From the NCBI GenBank assembly GCA_048013815.1, contig CM106586.1, positions 12,586,001-12,650,000 of the forward strand: a stretch of 64,000 nt of DNA. Direction: 5' to 3'. The notes beneath the pieces are model-generated. The model worked only from the letters and a program-made list of their open reading frames with translations, did not search any database and was not told the DNA's origin. A program made the position numbers and the translations under genes. Positions 44,914 through 58,457 of this stretch are shown here, in pieces. How positions within the stretch are numbered: the first letter of the stretch is position 1; each line of letters begins with the position of its first letter. Origin of the DNA: Setoptus koraiensis (Eukaryota > Arthropoda).

Positions 44914-47065
44914 ATGGCCAGTTCTTCAAATACTAAAAGGTCAGGTGCATTCAAATCACCAGACCAAACACTTTTCTCCAGCAGCCATCAAAGAGATCTC
45001 ACAGTTCGAGATGCTAAGGGTAGACAACGCTTTCATGAGGCGTTCACAGGGGGTTTTAGTGCAGGATATTTTAACACTGTTGGATCCGTTGAAGGTTTCC
45101 AACCGAAAAGATTCATATCCAGAAGAAATGAATCTACTAACTGTGATGAAAACAATCCTACTGCGTCCGGCAGAAAGCCAAAATTTGTCCATACTCCAGA
45201 GGATTACATGAATGAAGAGGATTTTAGTGAATTTGGTATTGCTCCTAAACGTGTCAGGGTTAACGAAGATTTTGATAGAGAGCAAGTGCAAGAATTTGCC
45301 GGTCTACGGGGTCCCAAAAAAGGCTCAGACAAGACTGTCAACGATACTCTCAGTGACCTGATAAAACCCTTAAATTTATCAATTGGAGAAATTTTGCTCA
45401 AGAAGATGAAATATTTTGCACACAAAAAGAAAATCGATCTTACAAGTCCGTGTATATCATCCGAGGATACTGGTGGCGATGATGGCATCATCGAAGAGAT
45501 AAGTTATAAGATCAAAAATGACAGACACGGAATAGGATATAAACCTCTCCAGGCGCAAGTTGTGGACTCAATGATCTCATTCAAGGAGGCACCACTAAAA
45601 GCCGTTCTTCGAAGTGGGCAAAGGATCAAAATCTCAGGCGAGGCATTTGGAGTCGGAGCTCTAGATGACGATGAAGACTATGCAACATTTGATACAGATA
45701 TTTATGGCGAAGACGAGATGGCAAATTATGATTTCGGACGCGGCAGTGAAGTGAATCTCAAAAAGAGGGATAGAAGTGTCAAAAGAAATCTTCCGCCCCG
45801 TATGCCCGGCATGAATGATGTCATCGCAGGATTTGTTAGAGCTAAGAATGGTCCGTTTTTGAAAGTCAACTCTCAATTGTTGAACAAATATCCACCTCCT
45901 GTGATACCATCCGATTGGCAACCTCCCTCTATTCAAAGTAGCCTTTTTGTCAAAAAGATACCGACAAGATCAAATGATGTTAACAACCAAGCTACATGCT
46001 CGAATCTTTTCGGAGAAACTTTTGACATTACCTCTACAATAGGCCATTCGAAGCAAGATTCAGACCTTCTTAATCGACCTCTCAAAGGGATTCTGGCCAG
46101 CAAATTTGTTGTGAGCACAGAAAAGAGTGGACTTCTTGATCAAGGACTGAAGGCTGATTCGACTCAGTACTCCGACTTGGATGTTACTCCAAAACTAGAT
46201 ATTCCAGGTGAACCAACCCAGGCGAATGAGCCTATTGTTTCTTGTCCAAAGCTGCCGCAAAAAAATTGTGAGAAAAATCTCAGAGTGGCACTCTCATAAC
46301 ATTCTCTGTAAGAGGTTCAATGTGCCAAATCCATTCCTCAAAAGTGATAAAATCGGTCTTTTAGAAAGCGAAATACTTAGTCAACCTAGTAAATTGCTGA
46401 ATGATGCTCATCATGAAACTTTTTGCTCAGAAAAAGACTATGGAGTATGTATCAATCAATTACCTATGTCGTGCAGCTATTTCATAGCTCTTTTTTCATC
46501 AAACTAACAAAAGTTTTCTTTTGCTTTCTATCGAATCATTCTGCAGTTGGATATTCCTAGTCAAACCCACATCATCGAGTTGGAGCCAGTGATGCCCATG
46601 GATATACTCAAGTCTATATCTGATTGTCCTCTAGATGAAACCGCAGATTCCAACGATATCGCTGAGAGTTTCGACTGTTTTGGGGCACGTCTAGATACTA
46701 TCACCGAAGAAAAGGAGTGTGAGATTATTGTATCACCGAAGAGAGAATCAGAGTCTAAGATTTCTTCACAAAGTGATGTAATGCCAGAAGTTGAAAAAGT
46801 TGAAGTGTCTACGAGATCAGAACCTGCAGTGGTATCAATTCTGTCATCAAGCGACGCGAGTTCAGATGAGTATGGTCCGTCACTACCTCCAAATCTCTCT
46901 TCGTCGGTGAGTGATGGGTGCAAATATGACCGAGGATCAAGTGGAGATGGAAGCGACAAGGACAGCAGCAAGCGAAGCAGAAAGAGAAGTAAGAAGAAGA
47001 AGAAGAAGAAGAGTAAGAAGTATCATAAGGACAAGAAAAAGAAACACAAAAAGCATGATAGGTGA
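44914..47065 (+). CDS. GPATCH1: GPATCH1-like splicing factor without a G-patch core
   Basis: Homologue of GPATCH1, a spliceosome-associated protein. Exons 44914-46207, 46284-46444 and 46547-47065 give 657 residues. The first intron (76 bp, GTGAAC to ATCTCAG) was inferred because it restores the frame before the conserved EWHSHNILCKRFNVPNPF. Other family marks are EAFTGGFSAGYFNTVGS (about 42), SEFGIAPKRV (about 108) and ISGEAFGVGALDDDED (about 240). The C-terminus is Ser-rich, then a poly-Lys/His tail (SKKYHKDKKKKHKKHD). Where other GPATCH1 proteins have the G-patch (LSVGFELLRKMGWKEGQGVG in human), this one reads LSIGEILLKKMKYFAHKKKI. The Gly-rich, helicase-binding part is gone. The human protein has about 930 residues. 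Confidence 0.88.
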
Positions 47066-47095
47066 TGATTGAAGGTGATCGCAATCTCGTTGTCT

Positions 47096-47101
47096 AATAA
47101 A
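47096..47101 (+). other. Poly(A) signal of GPATCH1
   Basis: AATAAA lies 31 bp after the GPATCH1 stop codon, in an otherwise AT-rich stretch. Confidence 0.6.
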
Positions 47102-47452
47102 TTAAGGTTGCATCTATTATTGTGATGAGCAATTTTGGTGGAACATTTTGAAAAGAAACCGCTTTTTATTGAGAAAGGTCTATACAAAAAAGTGTCTAGC
47201 TTGGCGCATCACATTCAGGGAATCATAAATGGAAAAAAACTATTTGCACAGTCCATTAGGGATGCATATAGTCAAGCTTGATTCTTTCTTTTTACTTACT
47301 GGTGTACCTGTTGGCGTGGTTTTATCAATACAATTGATGTCTTCGAGAATGATTTCTTATCATTGATTTATCTTCATTGTTGTTGACTTAGGCGATGGTG
47401 GCGGACAAGAGAAAAAAATATTGCAAAAAAAAATCACCACAGATTGTTACAA
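47102..47452. other. Short intergenic stretch
   Basis: 351 bp between GPATCH1 and the shortened zinc-finger copy. No gene is seen. It shows no similarity to the promoter of the full-length copy, so the shortened copy has a different upstream region. Confidence 0.55.
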
Positions 47453-47464
47453 ATGGATTGTGTG

Positions 47465-49849
<2,385 letters not shown>

Positions 49850-51877
49850 ATGGACCATCAGACATTAGATGAATTAATGTCCATGATAAGATCTTTTAGG
49901 GTTCATGATTTGCAGGCTCTCCTGAGCTACGCTGGCAAGAATAGGTCTGGCAAAAAACAAGAGCTAAAGGATAGGGCTTTAGATTTATTAAGACAAAGGT
50001 CTATACCAATACATTTACAAGAAAAAATTCGTGAATTACACCTTAGCAAACCATACCCTGTAACGACTTTTTCGGGTAACTCTAATAGTATAAATATCGA
50101 ACCAGAGACTATGAGACAAATAGATATGATGGCACACGATAACCATAGGAGTAATAGTTCATCTGCTAATTCGATTCGAGCTAGTAGTAGCCTTCTCAAT
50201 ACAAACATGTGCATAATGGAGGATAGACCTGACCCAAGCATTTTCAATTTGAATATTTCAGCATTACCAGATTATATGCGCCCACATTTGGAACCCCCTT
50301 CTTACTTCCATACACCAGGAACTACAGGCCTTAATCCCACGGGACCAAACCCAGTTTATCAAACCGCTGCACACTCAGCTCGAAGATCTAATTCTATTGC
50401 GAATCAGCATAGTAGAATAATGCATCACCAACCTCATCATATACCATCACGACCAATACCCAACTATCAAAATCATTATATGAACCACAACCAACCTCAC
50501 ACAAACAACCACCTCCCACAACAGCAAGTAAACCATTTAAACTCATATAGTGTTAATCATGCACATCAGCAGCCTAACGTACATCCTCCAACACCTCTTT
50601 ATGGAACAGCCACACTCCTAACTGAACCCTCAAACGCTAAATTTAAGGGTTTACCTTTCTTTCCTATCATTGAGGAAATAGTACATCCATCCTGCCTCCT
50701 CCCATCGAGTCGTCAGATGAATAGGCCAAATGAATCAACAATTTCTTTCAACTTGACCTCAGCACAAGCAGACAAAATTGCAATGTCAGCTCTATCATCA
50801 AACCCGAAACAATTCGGTCGTCAAATATTGCTGAGGTTCTGTAATTGTGATACACAATTCGAACAAGACGATAATTTCCCTCCAGATTTGCTTGTCGAAG
50901 TCAATCGTAAGCTGGTTGAGCTTCCACCTGCCTTGCACAATCCAAATAAACCAGACAAACAAATTAGAAGGCCTGGAAAACACGTGGATATCACTTCAGT
51001 GTGCAAGCTATGCCCGCACGTTAAAAATCATATAATGATCAAATGGTCAGCAGATCTTCAGAAACCACAGAGAACATACGCTATAACTGTTGTTTTAGTT
51101 AGAAAACTTAATTCCAGTGACCTACTCCAAGATGTAGTGTCAAGAGGATTAAGTGATCAAGAATTGACAAGATCAATGGTTAAAGAAACCCTAACCGCTG
51201 ATGCAGATAGTGAAATTGCCACTACTGTCCTGAGAGGTACTCTTATATGTCCATTAGGAAAGATGAGGATGCGTACGCCATGTAGATCCAGCAAATGTCA
51301 TCACATTCAATGTTTCGACGCGCTGTTGTATCTACAGATGAACGAAAGAAAACCCTCCTGGATCTGTCCCGTCTGTGATCAACCAGCATTGTTCAAGGAT
51401 CTCATAATTGATGGTCTATTCACAGATATACTTAAAGAAACAACGACAACGACGACGGAGGTTCAATTCCACGAAAACGGTTCTTGGAGTGTTGTGCCGA
51501 AGAATGAGGACGGCTACTCTAGAGATATTAAACCTAATACAAATAAGCGTCAATGCCTAGAGTCATCTGGAGTTGCCTCCGGGAGTAACGGTAAATTCGA
51601 GTGTCAAACCAGAAAACCTGAGATAGAAGTAGTCGTCATTAGCGATAGCGAAGACGACGATGATAGGAACGAAGAGAAGGAATCAGATGAAACATCTCAA
51701 GCTTCGGGATCTGTCTATTCCATTTATAGTTCACCAGAGACCGACATACCAAAGACGCCAGAACTACCGGAGCTATCACCTCGAACGGTGGATGCGAATA
51801 TTTATGACAGTCACCCCGTTACGTCCTCTGTTTTCGTTGGAAATTTTGGCTCTGGAGCAAATGAACCTCCAAGATAA
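49850..51877 (+). CDS. PIAS: PIAS-family SUMO E3 ligase
   Basis: Homologue of PIAS proteins (Su(var)2-10 in Drosophila), nuclear SUMO E3 ligases. The single exon encodes 675 residues. A SAP domain occupies residues 1-45 (SFRVHDLQALLSYAGKNRSG then KKQELKDRAL). After a His/Asn/Pro-rich linker comes the PINIT domain (about 265-415, beginning LPFFPIIEEIVHPSCLLPSS). The SP-RING spans about 460-510, with LICPLGKMRMRTPCRSSKC, HHIQCFDALLYLQMNE and WICPVC supplying the zinc ligands. A SUMO-interacting motif, VVVISDSEDDDD, is near 593, and a Ser/Pro-rich tail follows. All parts needed for ligase activity are present. A reduced paralogue lies at 57263-57757. Confidence 0.96.
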   Translation: MDHQTLDELMSMIRSFRVHDLQALLSYAGKNRSGKKQELKDRALDLLRQRSIPIHLQEKIRELHLSKPYPVTTFSGNSNSINIEPETMRQIDMMAHDNHRSNSSSANSIRASSSLLNTNMCIMEDRPDPSIFNLNISALPDYMRPHLEPPSYFHTPGTTGLNPTGPNPVYQTAAHSARRSNSIANQHSRIMHHQPHHIPSRPIPNYQNHYMNHNQPHTNNHLPQQQVNHLNSYSVNHAHQQPNVHPPTPLYGTATLLTEPSNAKFKGLPFFPIIEEIVHPSCLLPSSRQMNRPNESTISFNLTSAQADKIAMSALSSNPKQFGRQILLRFCNCDTQFEQDDNFPPDLLVEVNRKLVELPPALHNPNKPDKQIRRPGKHVDITSVCKLCPHVKNHIMIKWSADLQKPQRTYAITVVLVRKLNSSDLLQDVVSRGLSDQELTRSMVKETLTADADSEIATTVLRGTLICPLGKMRMRTPCRSSKCHHIQCFDALLYLQMNERKPSWICPVCDQPALFKDLIIDGLFTDILKETTTTTTEVQFHENGSWSVVPKNEDGYSRDIKPNTNKRQCLESSGVASGSNGKFECQTRKPEIEVVVISDSEDDDDRNEEKESDETSQASGSVYSIYSSPETDIPKTPELPELSPRTVDANIYDSHPVTSSVFVGNFGSGANEPPR

Positions 51878-52055
51878 GATCCAGAAAATAGGTTTTATTA
51901 ATTAATGTTGAATTGGGCTATATGATAGTAGCAATCAATCATATTAAATTGTCAGAATTGTGTCTCTCATCGTTAATTATTTGTAAAAATTTAATATATC
52001 CAAAGTATATTCGTCGCTATTTTCAACAAGTGATCTAATTTGCACATTCAGACTT

Positions 52056-52589
52056 TCAGCCTTCAATGTTATCGTTAAATTGTACATCGTTAGTCACCTC
52101 CATCTTGTCAGAATCGTTGTATTCTTGAGTGAGGCTTATCCCATGGTTTTTTATCCATAGTTGAGGATCCGCCTTTGTTTCAATGATAGGCGGTTTACCT
52201 TTAGCCCGGATCTCTCTTTTAAGCCTCTGTTTGTGGCGTTTCAGAATGATGAGAAATTGATTGGATTCATCGTCACCCAGGTCGTGAGAAGATACACTAC
52301 ATTTCTTATTAGTATTTGAGCATGAAGAATCAATTTTTTTACTTCCTTTGTTGCTCACATCACCCGCGTCACTGTCGCTATCCGCTGAGTCGTAGTCATC
52401 TTTGGTAGAGCGTATATTTCTCATGATATGATAATATTTCATTTTGGCTTTTTGTTTAATACGCTCGTCAATATCATAATTGAGATCATCTAAGTACTTA
52501 TAACTGTTCAGACAGGCTACAATAGATCTAGTTGACTGAGTATCGCTAACCTTATGTGAACTAAACATGGCATTGATTTGATGCTCCAT
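52056..52589 (-). CDS. Orphan acidic/basic protein, 177 residues
   Basis: I do not recognise this protein. It has a helical N-terminal part (STRSIVACLNSYKYLDDL, then a DIDERIKQKAKMKYYHIM segment, about residues 20-55). A Ser/Asp-rich acidic stretch follows (DDYDSADSDSDAGDVS, about 62-80), then a basic helix (LIILKRHKQRLKREIRAK, about 112-130) and an acidic end. No signal peptide or membrane segment is visible. A good splice acceptor (ATATTTCAG, ending about 52610) lies 20 bp upstream of the ATG, so a 5' exon, coding or not, is likely. It may be a nuclear protein. Confidence 0.55.
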   Translation of the reverse strand: MEHQINAMFSSHKVSDTQSTRSIVACLNSYKYLDDLNYDIDERIKQKAKMKYYHIMRNIRSTKDDYDSADSDSDAGDVSNKGSKKIDSSCSNTNKKCSVSSHDLGDDESNQFLIILKRHKQRLKREIRAKGKPPIIETKADPQLWIKNHGISLTQEYNDSDKMEVTNDVQFNDNIEG

Positions 52590-52725
52590 AATGATAAGTT
52601 TTCCACAACCTGAAATATTACAATTGAAATAATTTTAAAGCTGCTGCATATCGGTATTTCTAGTAGTGTTGGCGTGACGATTTTCCATTGCTAGATCAGG
52701 CACTTGCTCGTGGTATTCAAGAATT

Positions 52726-53064
52726 TTACGGATACAATGGTTGAAATCCCAAATAATATGAGTAAATCAGAAAAAATCTTGCTTGTATATCAAGCGCTAA
52801 GAGTAAGAGATCAACAGGATCACCAATAAACTTGCTAATGAATACACTGTATTTATATTGAGTTGCTTGGTAGGGATACCACAATACCCGAACTTCTGTG
52901 GGCGTGATATGCAACACGGTATACGGGCCGCACAAAAACGGTACCAGAGATTCAACGCAATGCAAATCAACAAATGTTGAGTATAGACTGTCCAAAATAG
53001 AATTTATATTTGTCAGCTCCGTCAAGATATTGCAATGTTGTTGTCTCAGGATAAATTTAATATA
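52726..53064 (-). other. Orphan open frame without a start codon
   Basis: About 113 open codons run between the SARA 3' end and the orphan gene at 52056-52589 on the same strand. There is no ATG near its beginning. The translation (SILDSLYSTFVDLHCVESLV, VLWYPYQATQYKYS and DPVDLLLLALDIQARFF segments) has ordinary composition and could be an exon of the downstream orphan gene. I found no splice combination that keeps the frame. It may be SARA 3' UTR. Confidence 0.25.
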
Positions 53065-53182
53065 TTAATCTGATTGCTTATGTCTGTCATCAGATATATT
53101 GGAAGGGCGATACTCCTTTCTTACAATTGATTTTAACCACTAATTAGTATACTTTATTATCTAAAGACTATATAACTTTAAC

Positions 53183-56140
53183 TTATGTCCTTAAAATATA
53201 AAAAAACAATTCCATAACAAGATTCATAGTGCCACCTAGAGATGAAATAACAGGAAGTATCGTTGCATCCAAATCGTGGATGTAAGATAATGGCAATGGA
53301 CATCCTTTAGATCCTACATCGAATCCAATCTGCATAGAGAATGATTTAGGTTTTATGCGTGTGTGGTGGTTAGTGTCTCTAATATAACTATGAATTTCCG
53401 TCGGAGAATAATGTTACTTACCTCATCAATTGACTCATTTAGAATCAGGCGTAATGCTAGTACATCTCTACCCTCTTCAATTAGTCTATCAAGATGCTTG
53501 GTCATCGCAAAACAAAAAGATTGCGCCACTTCCTCGGCAAGATGGCTGATATCTATCTCACTAAGATCCTGTTCATTTTTGCTTAAAAAGACATCAGTCC
53601 ATCTGATTGAGTAACGTTCCCCTACATAATCAGCGCTATTCTGAACTTTTATGTTCTTATCATGTTCCAAAGGTCGATTATCTATTGGACTTTTTACTCT
53701 GCATAATAGAAAGAAACCGAAAAGTCTGGTAAATAATCGCGTGGGAAAAGTAGAATCATGTAGTCACTGATTATATTAAGGCTTACCCAAATGGATCAGA
53801 GGGTAGATCTTCGTTGGCTACCCAAATAACTGACACTCTTTTTAACAAATCCGGTTTATCTGGACCGACTACAAGAATCAACGATGGGGGAGAGTAAAAG
53901 CGGATCGTTAGTGATATTGAACAAAATCTCATGTGTTGTTGATGATCCTAGTCGAACAGCACGCACTTACCTCCCGTTTCTATGCTAAACTCGCTCATAG
54001 TTTGTAAAGAACCTCTTAATGCTGTCAAGGTGTGAGATTGAATTTGTATCAGTAAACCATCCTCAACAACACTTATCTTTGCTACTTGACCAGGCTGAGT
54101 TGCTTTCAGAGCACCACTAAATATTACAAAACTCGCTCCTATCTGTCCGTGACATTTACTTATGTCACATAATTCATATTTGTTATTATATACTTGAGTA
54201 TCATGCTGACCATCATCATTTTGAACTGAAACAAGATGACTAGTTGCCTCGGTGCATATGTCTGACATCCATGATAAAACGTGTTCGTTATTAGAGTTAG
54301 ATAACACTTTCATGACTTGTTGGTAGTGGTCCATAGGAAACTTTATGACCACTTTTTCTTGATCTATATCAACTAGAATTCTCATCTTGGGAACCGATTC
54401 AACTGAATATCGGTAGTTGCGTAAATCTGCTAAAATTCCAATTATAGTATGTCCTACTTCATAGTAAACTGGTGGTCGATCGCGCAAACTGGCTATCATG
54501 AATGGATATGAGTAATGTTCGATACCCAATCTTAACAGTAATCTCAAGGGGAAAACTTTCAGCCATGGTACCTCCCACTTTTGAACAAGTATTGCCACCA
54601 AGAAAGGCATCTTTGGAATAGTGAGATTCCCAAAACAGTGTCTATTTACCGGGCGCGTGAAGAGTACACCGGCAACATTTTTATTCCCAAAGAGGCCATC
54701 TGTAAACAAAAGATTCCCGAGATTTCCGAATGATTGTCCTCGCAATGATAATTCATGGATTGTTAAGTATAGTTTGAAAACATCCCTCGGCAAAGATCTT
54801 TCGTTTGTAGGCTTATCAAGTACAAAAACTACTTCTCTACGACCTAAAAGAGCTAAACCCTCTGATCTAAAGTACCAGAATTCTCGACAGACATCAGTCG
54901 GTGAGTTAATCATTTTTTGTATTAGCGTAATATTAGTATTTTGGGTTTCAGTGTTAGAGGTAGAAGATCCATCCTCACAAGTGGTTATCTGTGAGATATT
55001 CTGTCTCTGATTATTCTTCCTCATGCACCAGCTCTCGTCTATGATTTTGACATATATGTAAAAGTTTTTCAATAGAATGAACTTAACAGTATTTTCTTCA
55101 TTTCCAGTCTTACTGGCGAGCTCGACGAAACTACTCACACGGTTATCTTGTGTATGAGTTTCAGGATGAAGATTTGATTTGTCACTGCTAGATTCGGTCG
55201 ACATAACTAGATCAGGTGCCAAATCTTGACCAAACACTGAGCTGAAAGACGAATTTTCCTGTGTGCTAAGCTTAGGTTGTTGATCATCAGTTGGCTTTTG
55301 CTCCATTACAATGGGAGGAAGAAATCCTAATTCATCGCTCAATGTGACATGTTTAATTTCATGCAATGAAGACTTTGATTCTGTATTGTGTTTACTACTT
55401 TTTTTTCTTCTAGATCTAGATCCTAGTTTGACAAAGTGCCTATTCCTTCTCTCTACTCCGGCAATCCCGGACGTTAACGGAGGCATGGAGCATGAAGACT
55501 CACAGAGATCCGTTCCTGGTCGAATGCCATCGGAAAAAATGACTTGTTTATTCACTGTTTGCTGTTGACCTGAAGTATTGCCTACCACATTGTGAGATTT
55601 ATCCCGTGAGGATGAACTAGTCCTCAAGACACCTTGCACATGTGCGTTCTGATTGCTGTTTCCAACTAAGTTTATTTCTGGCGAGGTTGCTTCATAATTT
55701 GTAGAGGTAGATTGTTGCGGCTGAACTGATTGCCTCGGATACTCTTGTGTCGGAGCTGTTGATGAATCATTTGTTTCCAATCGATCAACACCGTCTTGAA
55801 TGTGATTGCTATAGGTACGTTCGTTCTCATTTTGTCTCAATATAGAATTACTGGACATAAATGATTCTGTTGGCCTCGTCAATGTTATAGCTAGTAAGCG
55901 GATACAACTATCACAGACTCTCGCTTCCTTGTTGTTTAGGTAGGGTAATCTTGCTTTCAAATGACAACAGTCAGAACAAAATATCTTCCCACATGATCGA
56001 CAATGATGTCTTCTTCTCAATAATGTAAATTCGACGCTGCATAGTTGACAAGATGAAACATCGTTATCAGGTATCCAAGTCGGTGGATGAGTTCCTGGAA
56101 CTCTTACTGGGCTATCCACTTCTTGATCGTCGTGATCCAT
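53183..56140 (-). CDS. ZFYVE9: SARA/endofin (ZFYVE9/16) FYVE protein
   Basis: Smad anchor for receptor activation, an early-endosome adaptor of TGF-beta/BMP signalling. Exons 56140-53971, 53868-53787, 53698-53422 and 53329-53183 join in frame (introns 102, 88 and 92 bp) to give 891 residues. The FYVE domain lies at about 18-80, with the WIPD, RRRHHCRSCGKIFC and ARVCDSC motifs that bind PI3P. The Smad-binding region is recognisable by VIFSDGIRPG near residue 200 (WFADGILPNG in human). The conserved C-terminal domain runs from about 430 to the end and includes QKWEVPWLKVFPLRLLLRLG, HLVSVQNDDGQHDTQ, ASFVIFSGALKATQPG, SPIDN, IRWTDVF and SYIHDLDATILPVIS. It is shorter than the vertebrate proteins (about 1400), mainly before the FYVE domain. 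A 5' UTR intron is likely (acceptor CGTTCAG just upstream). Confidence 0.95.
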
Positions 56141-57262
56141 ATTTAACACCGTTAGCCTGAACGTGATAATAATTTAGTTAGCTCAAAAATAAATCATTAA
56201 ATCCATTCGGTTGAATAAAAATGGCAATAATCCTCAGTTGTAGTATCTGATCCAGTCGGTACCTTCAGTAATATCTCCACGAGAGCAGGATTTGATAACA
56301 ATAACTATTACAGAAAGAGCAGCCTCAACAAAGTGAACATATTTGCTTTGAGATATTTCATCATTTTAAGGATAGAACATTGTCTTTGACTCTTGTTATG
56401 ATTTCCATCTACTATCGTGTATAACAGTACAATAATATCAACAACTTTCGTAAGCGCCGATCAAACCGTCGGATGATATGAGAATATGATTTAAATGTAT
56501 AAATCCAGTTCAACATCTATGTACGTAGTATATATGTGTTCTTGAATAGTACAGACATAACGGGAACGAATTCTCAAAACAAAAAGGTAGCCTAGCCTCC
56601 AGACTTTGGAGTTTTTTACGCATACGAATACCATGATGGCGGGCTATTCGAACGCTCTTGAATTGGAAATGTTGTGGAGCGAAGGCTCGCTCCGAGAGAG
56701 ATGAAAATTATCAGATTATATCATCTCCTCTTAATATCTTAAACTAGAATCAATAATTAATCGTTTGTTTTCATTGATTGATCTAATCTGACAAGTTTCA
56801 TTGAATTTTGGGTAAAACTCCGAGCGAAAAAATATCGATCCACAACACGATAAATTAGATTGCGACTATTATGCGAGTATCAGTTACTTGTGGAGCGTGT
56901 TTGCATAATTCAAAGTTCATTTAAAGTTCATGCATAATCGATTTAACAGCTCATGATGACAATTCAAATGCTCAATAAACAAATTTTCTTATCGATTATG
57001 AGTGTTCTCATGACTCGTTTTTGTGAGCCTGGAATAGTCTCCTTCTCAACTCTCACTTTAACCAACGTTCACATTCGATGTTACATCGTATCACTGATTT
57101 TTAAACTGTGTTTATAATAATGATTTGTAAACGGGCAGATCAATCAACGTCTATTAGCCGATTGTTACTTGAATACATCTTTAGCTTAAAGTCTTTCACT
57201 AAAAGATCTCTCAGAGATCGATCGAAACAGGAAATAAAATTAATTAAATTTACCATCTAACC
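56141..57262. other. Divergent region, SARA / mini-PIAS
   Basis: 1.1 kb between two head-to-head start codons. It should contain the SARA promoter, a 5' non-coding exon and whatever drives the mini-PIAS gene. It is AT-rich and shows no similarity that I can see to PIAS upstream coding sequence, so no remnants of the SAP or PINIT domains are evident. Confidence 0.5.
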
Positions 57263-57757
57263 ATGGACATGTGGAGTATAAGTCCAAGAGAACTGACAAA
57301 ATCAATGGTCATGGAAAAACTTTCCACTGGCGCCAATAGTGAAATTGCCACCACTGTCTTAAGGATCACCCTTATATGTCCAATAGGAAAGATGAGGATA
57401 CGTTCGCCATGTAGATCTAGCAAATGCAATCACATTCAATGTTTTGACGCGATGTTGTATATACAAATGAACGAGAAAAGACCCTCTTGGATATGTCCTG
57501 TCTGTAATAAGCCTGCATTGCGCGAAGATCTCATAATTGATAGTTTATTCACAGATATACTCAAGAAGACACCAACAACAACGACGCAAGTAGAATTCCA
57601 TGAGAATGGGTCTTGGACTACTGTCTCAGAGGATCGGTATCACTTTGCAGACATTCAACTCAACTCGAACACACTCCAAATGGGGTCCTATGTGACTTCG
57701 CACGGGAGCAAGAAGCAGATAGAGATCATTGTTATCAGCGATAGCGAGGATGATTAG
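57263..57757 (+). CDS. Stand-alone SP-RING/SIM protein, PIAS paralogue
   Basis: A 164-residue, single-exon protein. It corresponds to residues about 433-600 of the PIAS protein at 49850-51877 and has nothing before or after. It starts in excellent context (aaccatgg), reads ELTKSMVMEKLS where PIAS has ELTRSMVKETLT, then the SP-RING (LICPIGKMRIRSPCRSSKC, NHIQCFDAMLYIQMNE, WICPVC) with every zinc-ligand Cys/His kept. It ends directly after the SUMO-interacting motif (IIVISDSEDD-stop). The DNA is roughly 80% identical to PIAS in this part, yet the frame is clean and replacements are mostly conservative, which suggests selection. SAP and PINIT domains are absent. It might be a minimal SUMO ligase or a competitor of PIAS for Ubc9. 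Confidence 0.75.
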   Translation: MDMWSISPRELTKSMVMEKLSTGANSEIATTVLRITLICPIGKMRIRSPCRSSKCNHIQCFDAMLYIQMNEKRPSWICPVCNKPALREDLIIDSLFTDILKKTPTTTTQVEFHENGSWTTVSEDRYHFADIQLNSNTLQMGSYVTSHGSKKQIEIIVISDSEDD

Positions 57758-58457
57758 TACAATGAGGATTTGGACAAATCAGACTTTTGAAGGACCTTTG
57801 CCTGGATTTTAACCCCATTGAGTGATGATATCAATCGATTATGATGAAATGTAATGTCTGTTTCAATCATTCGAAGTCGATTACCTGTAGAAATTCAAAT
57901 TCGAACGCTTATTGAAATGCATATTATCCATATTATCAACTCCCTTTGTTATAGTTCGACACATGATAAAAGTTATTCCATTTAAAGCGCGGGTATTTTA
58001 GTTCCGGTCCGAGTGATCAGTTGATGATGATGCGGGCATTTCCAGGTGCGCATTGTGTTTGCCGGCACCACCAACCAGTGGTACCAAAACTAAAAACAAC
58101 TGGCGACAACGGCGTTCCAACGAAGATGCGCGTGTATGTTCATGCAACAGATTCATCCATACGCACGCACGCACACGCACGCACACAAACCAACTGTCCA
58201 TGATCGCCACATTCACTTTCGGTTGCGATGATTTTCAACGGTTTCGGCTCGTTATCAACAGGAACCAATTTTTTGGTTGGCCTCCGAAAGCGACATTATT
58301 CCAGTATAAATTATCCATATAAAACAGCAAAAATATCATTGATCCGCTTTGCTTGAGTTGAAAATCTTCCACCATCTACATAATAAAGACATCATATACA
58401 TTGGAGACACTAACCTAAATTCATTACAGCACAAATTTTCCTCAAAATACAGCAATT
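57758..58457. other. Upstream region of the G-alpha gene
   Basis: 700 bp between mini-PIAS and the G-alpha gene. A CA/CG-rich run (cacgcacgcacacgcacg, about 58160-58190) is present. An acceptor-like tcattacag ends near 58430, 28 bp before the G-alpha start, indicating a probable 5' UTR intron. Short open frames here are not convincing. Confidence 0.5.
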
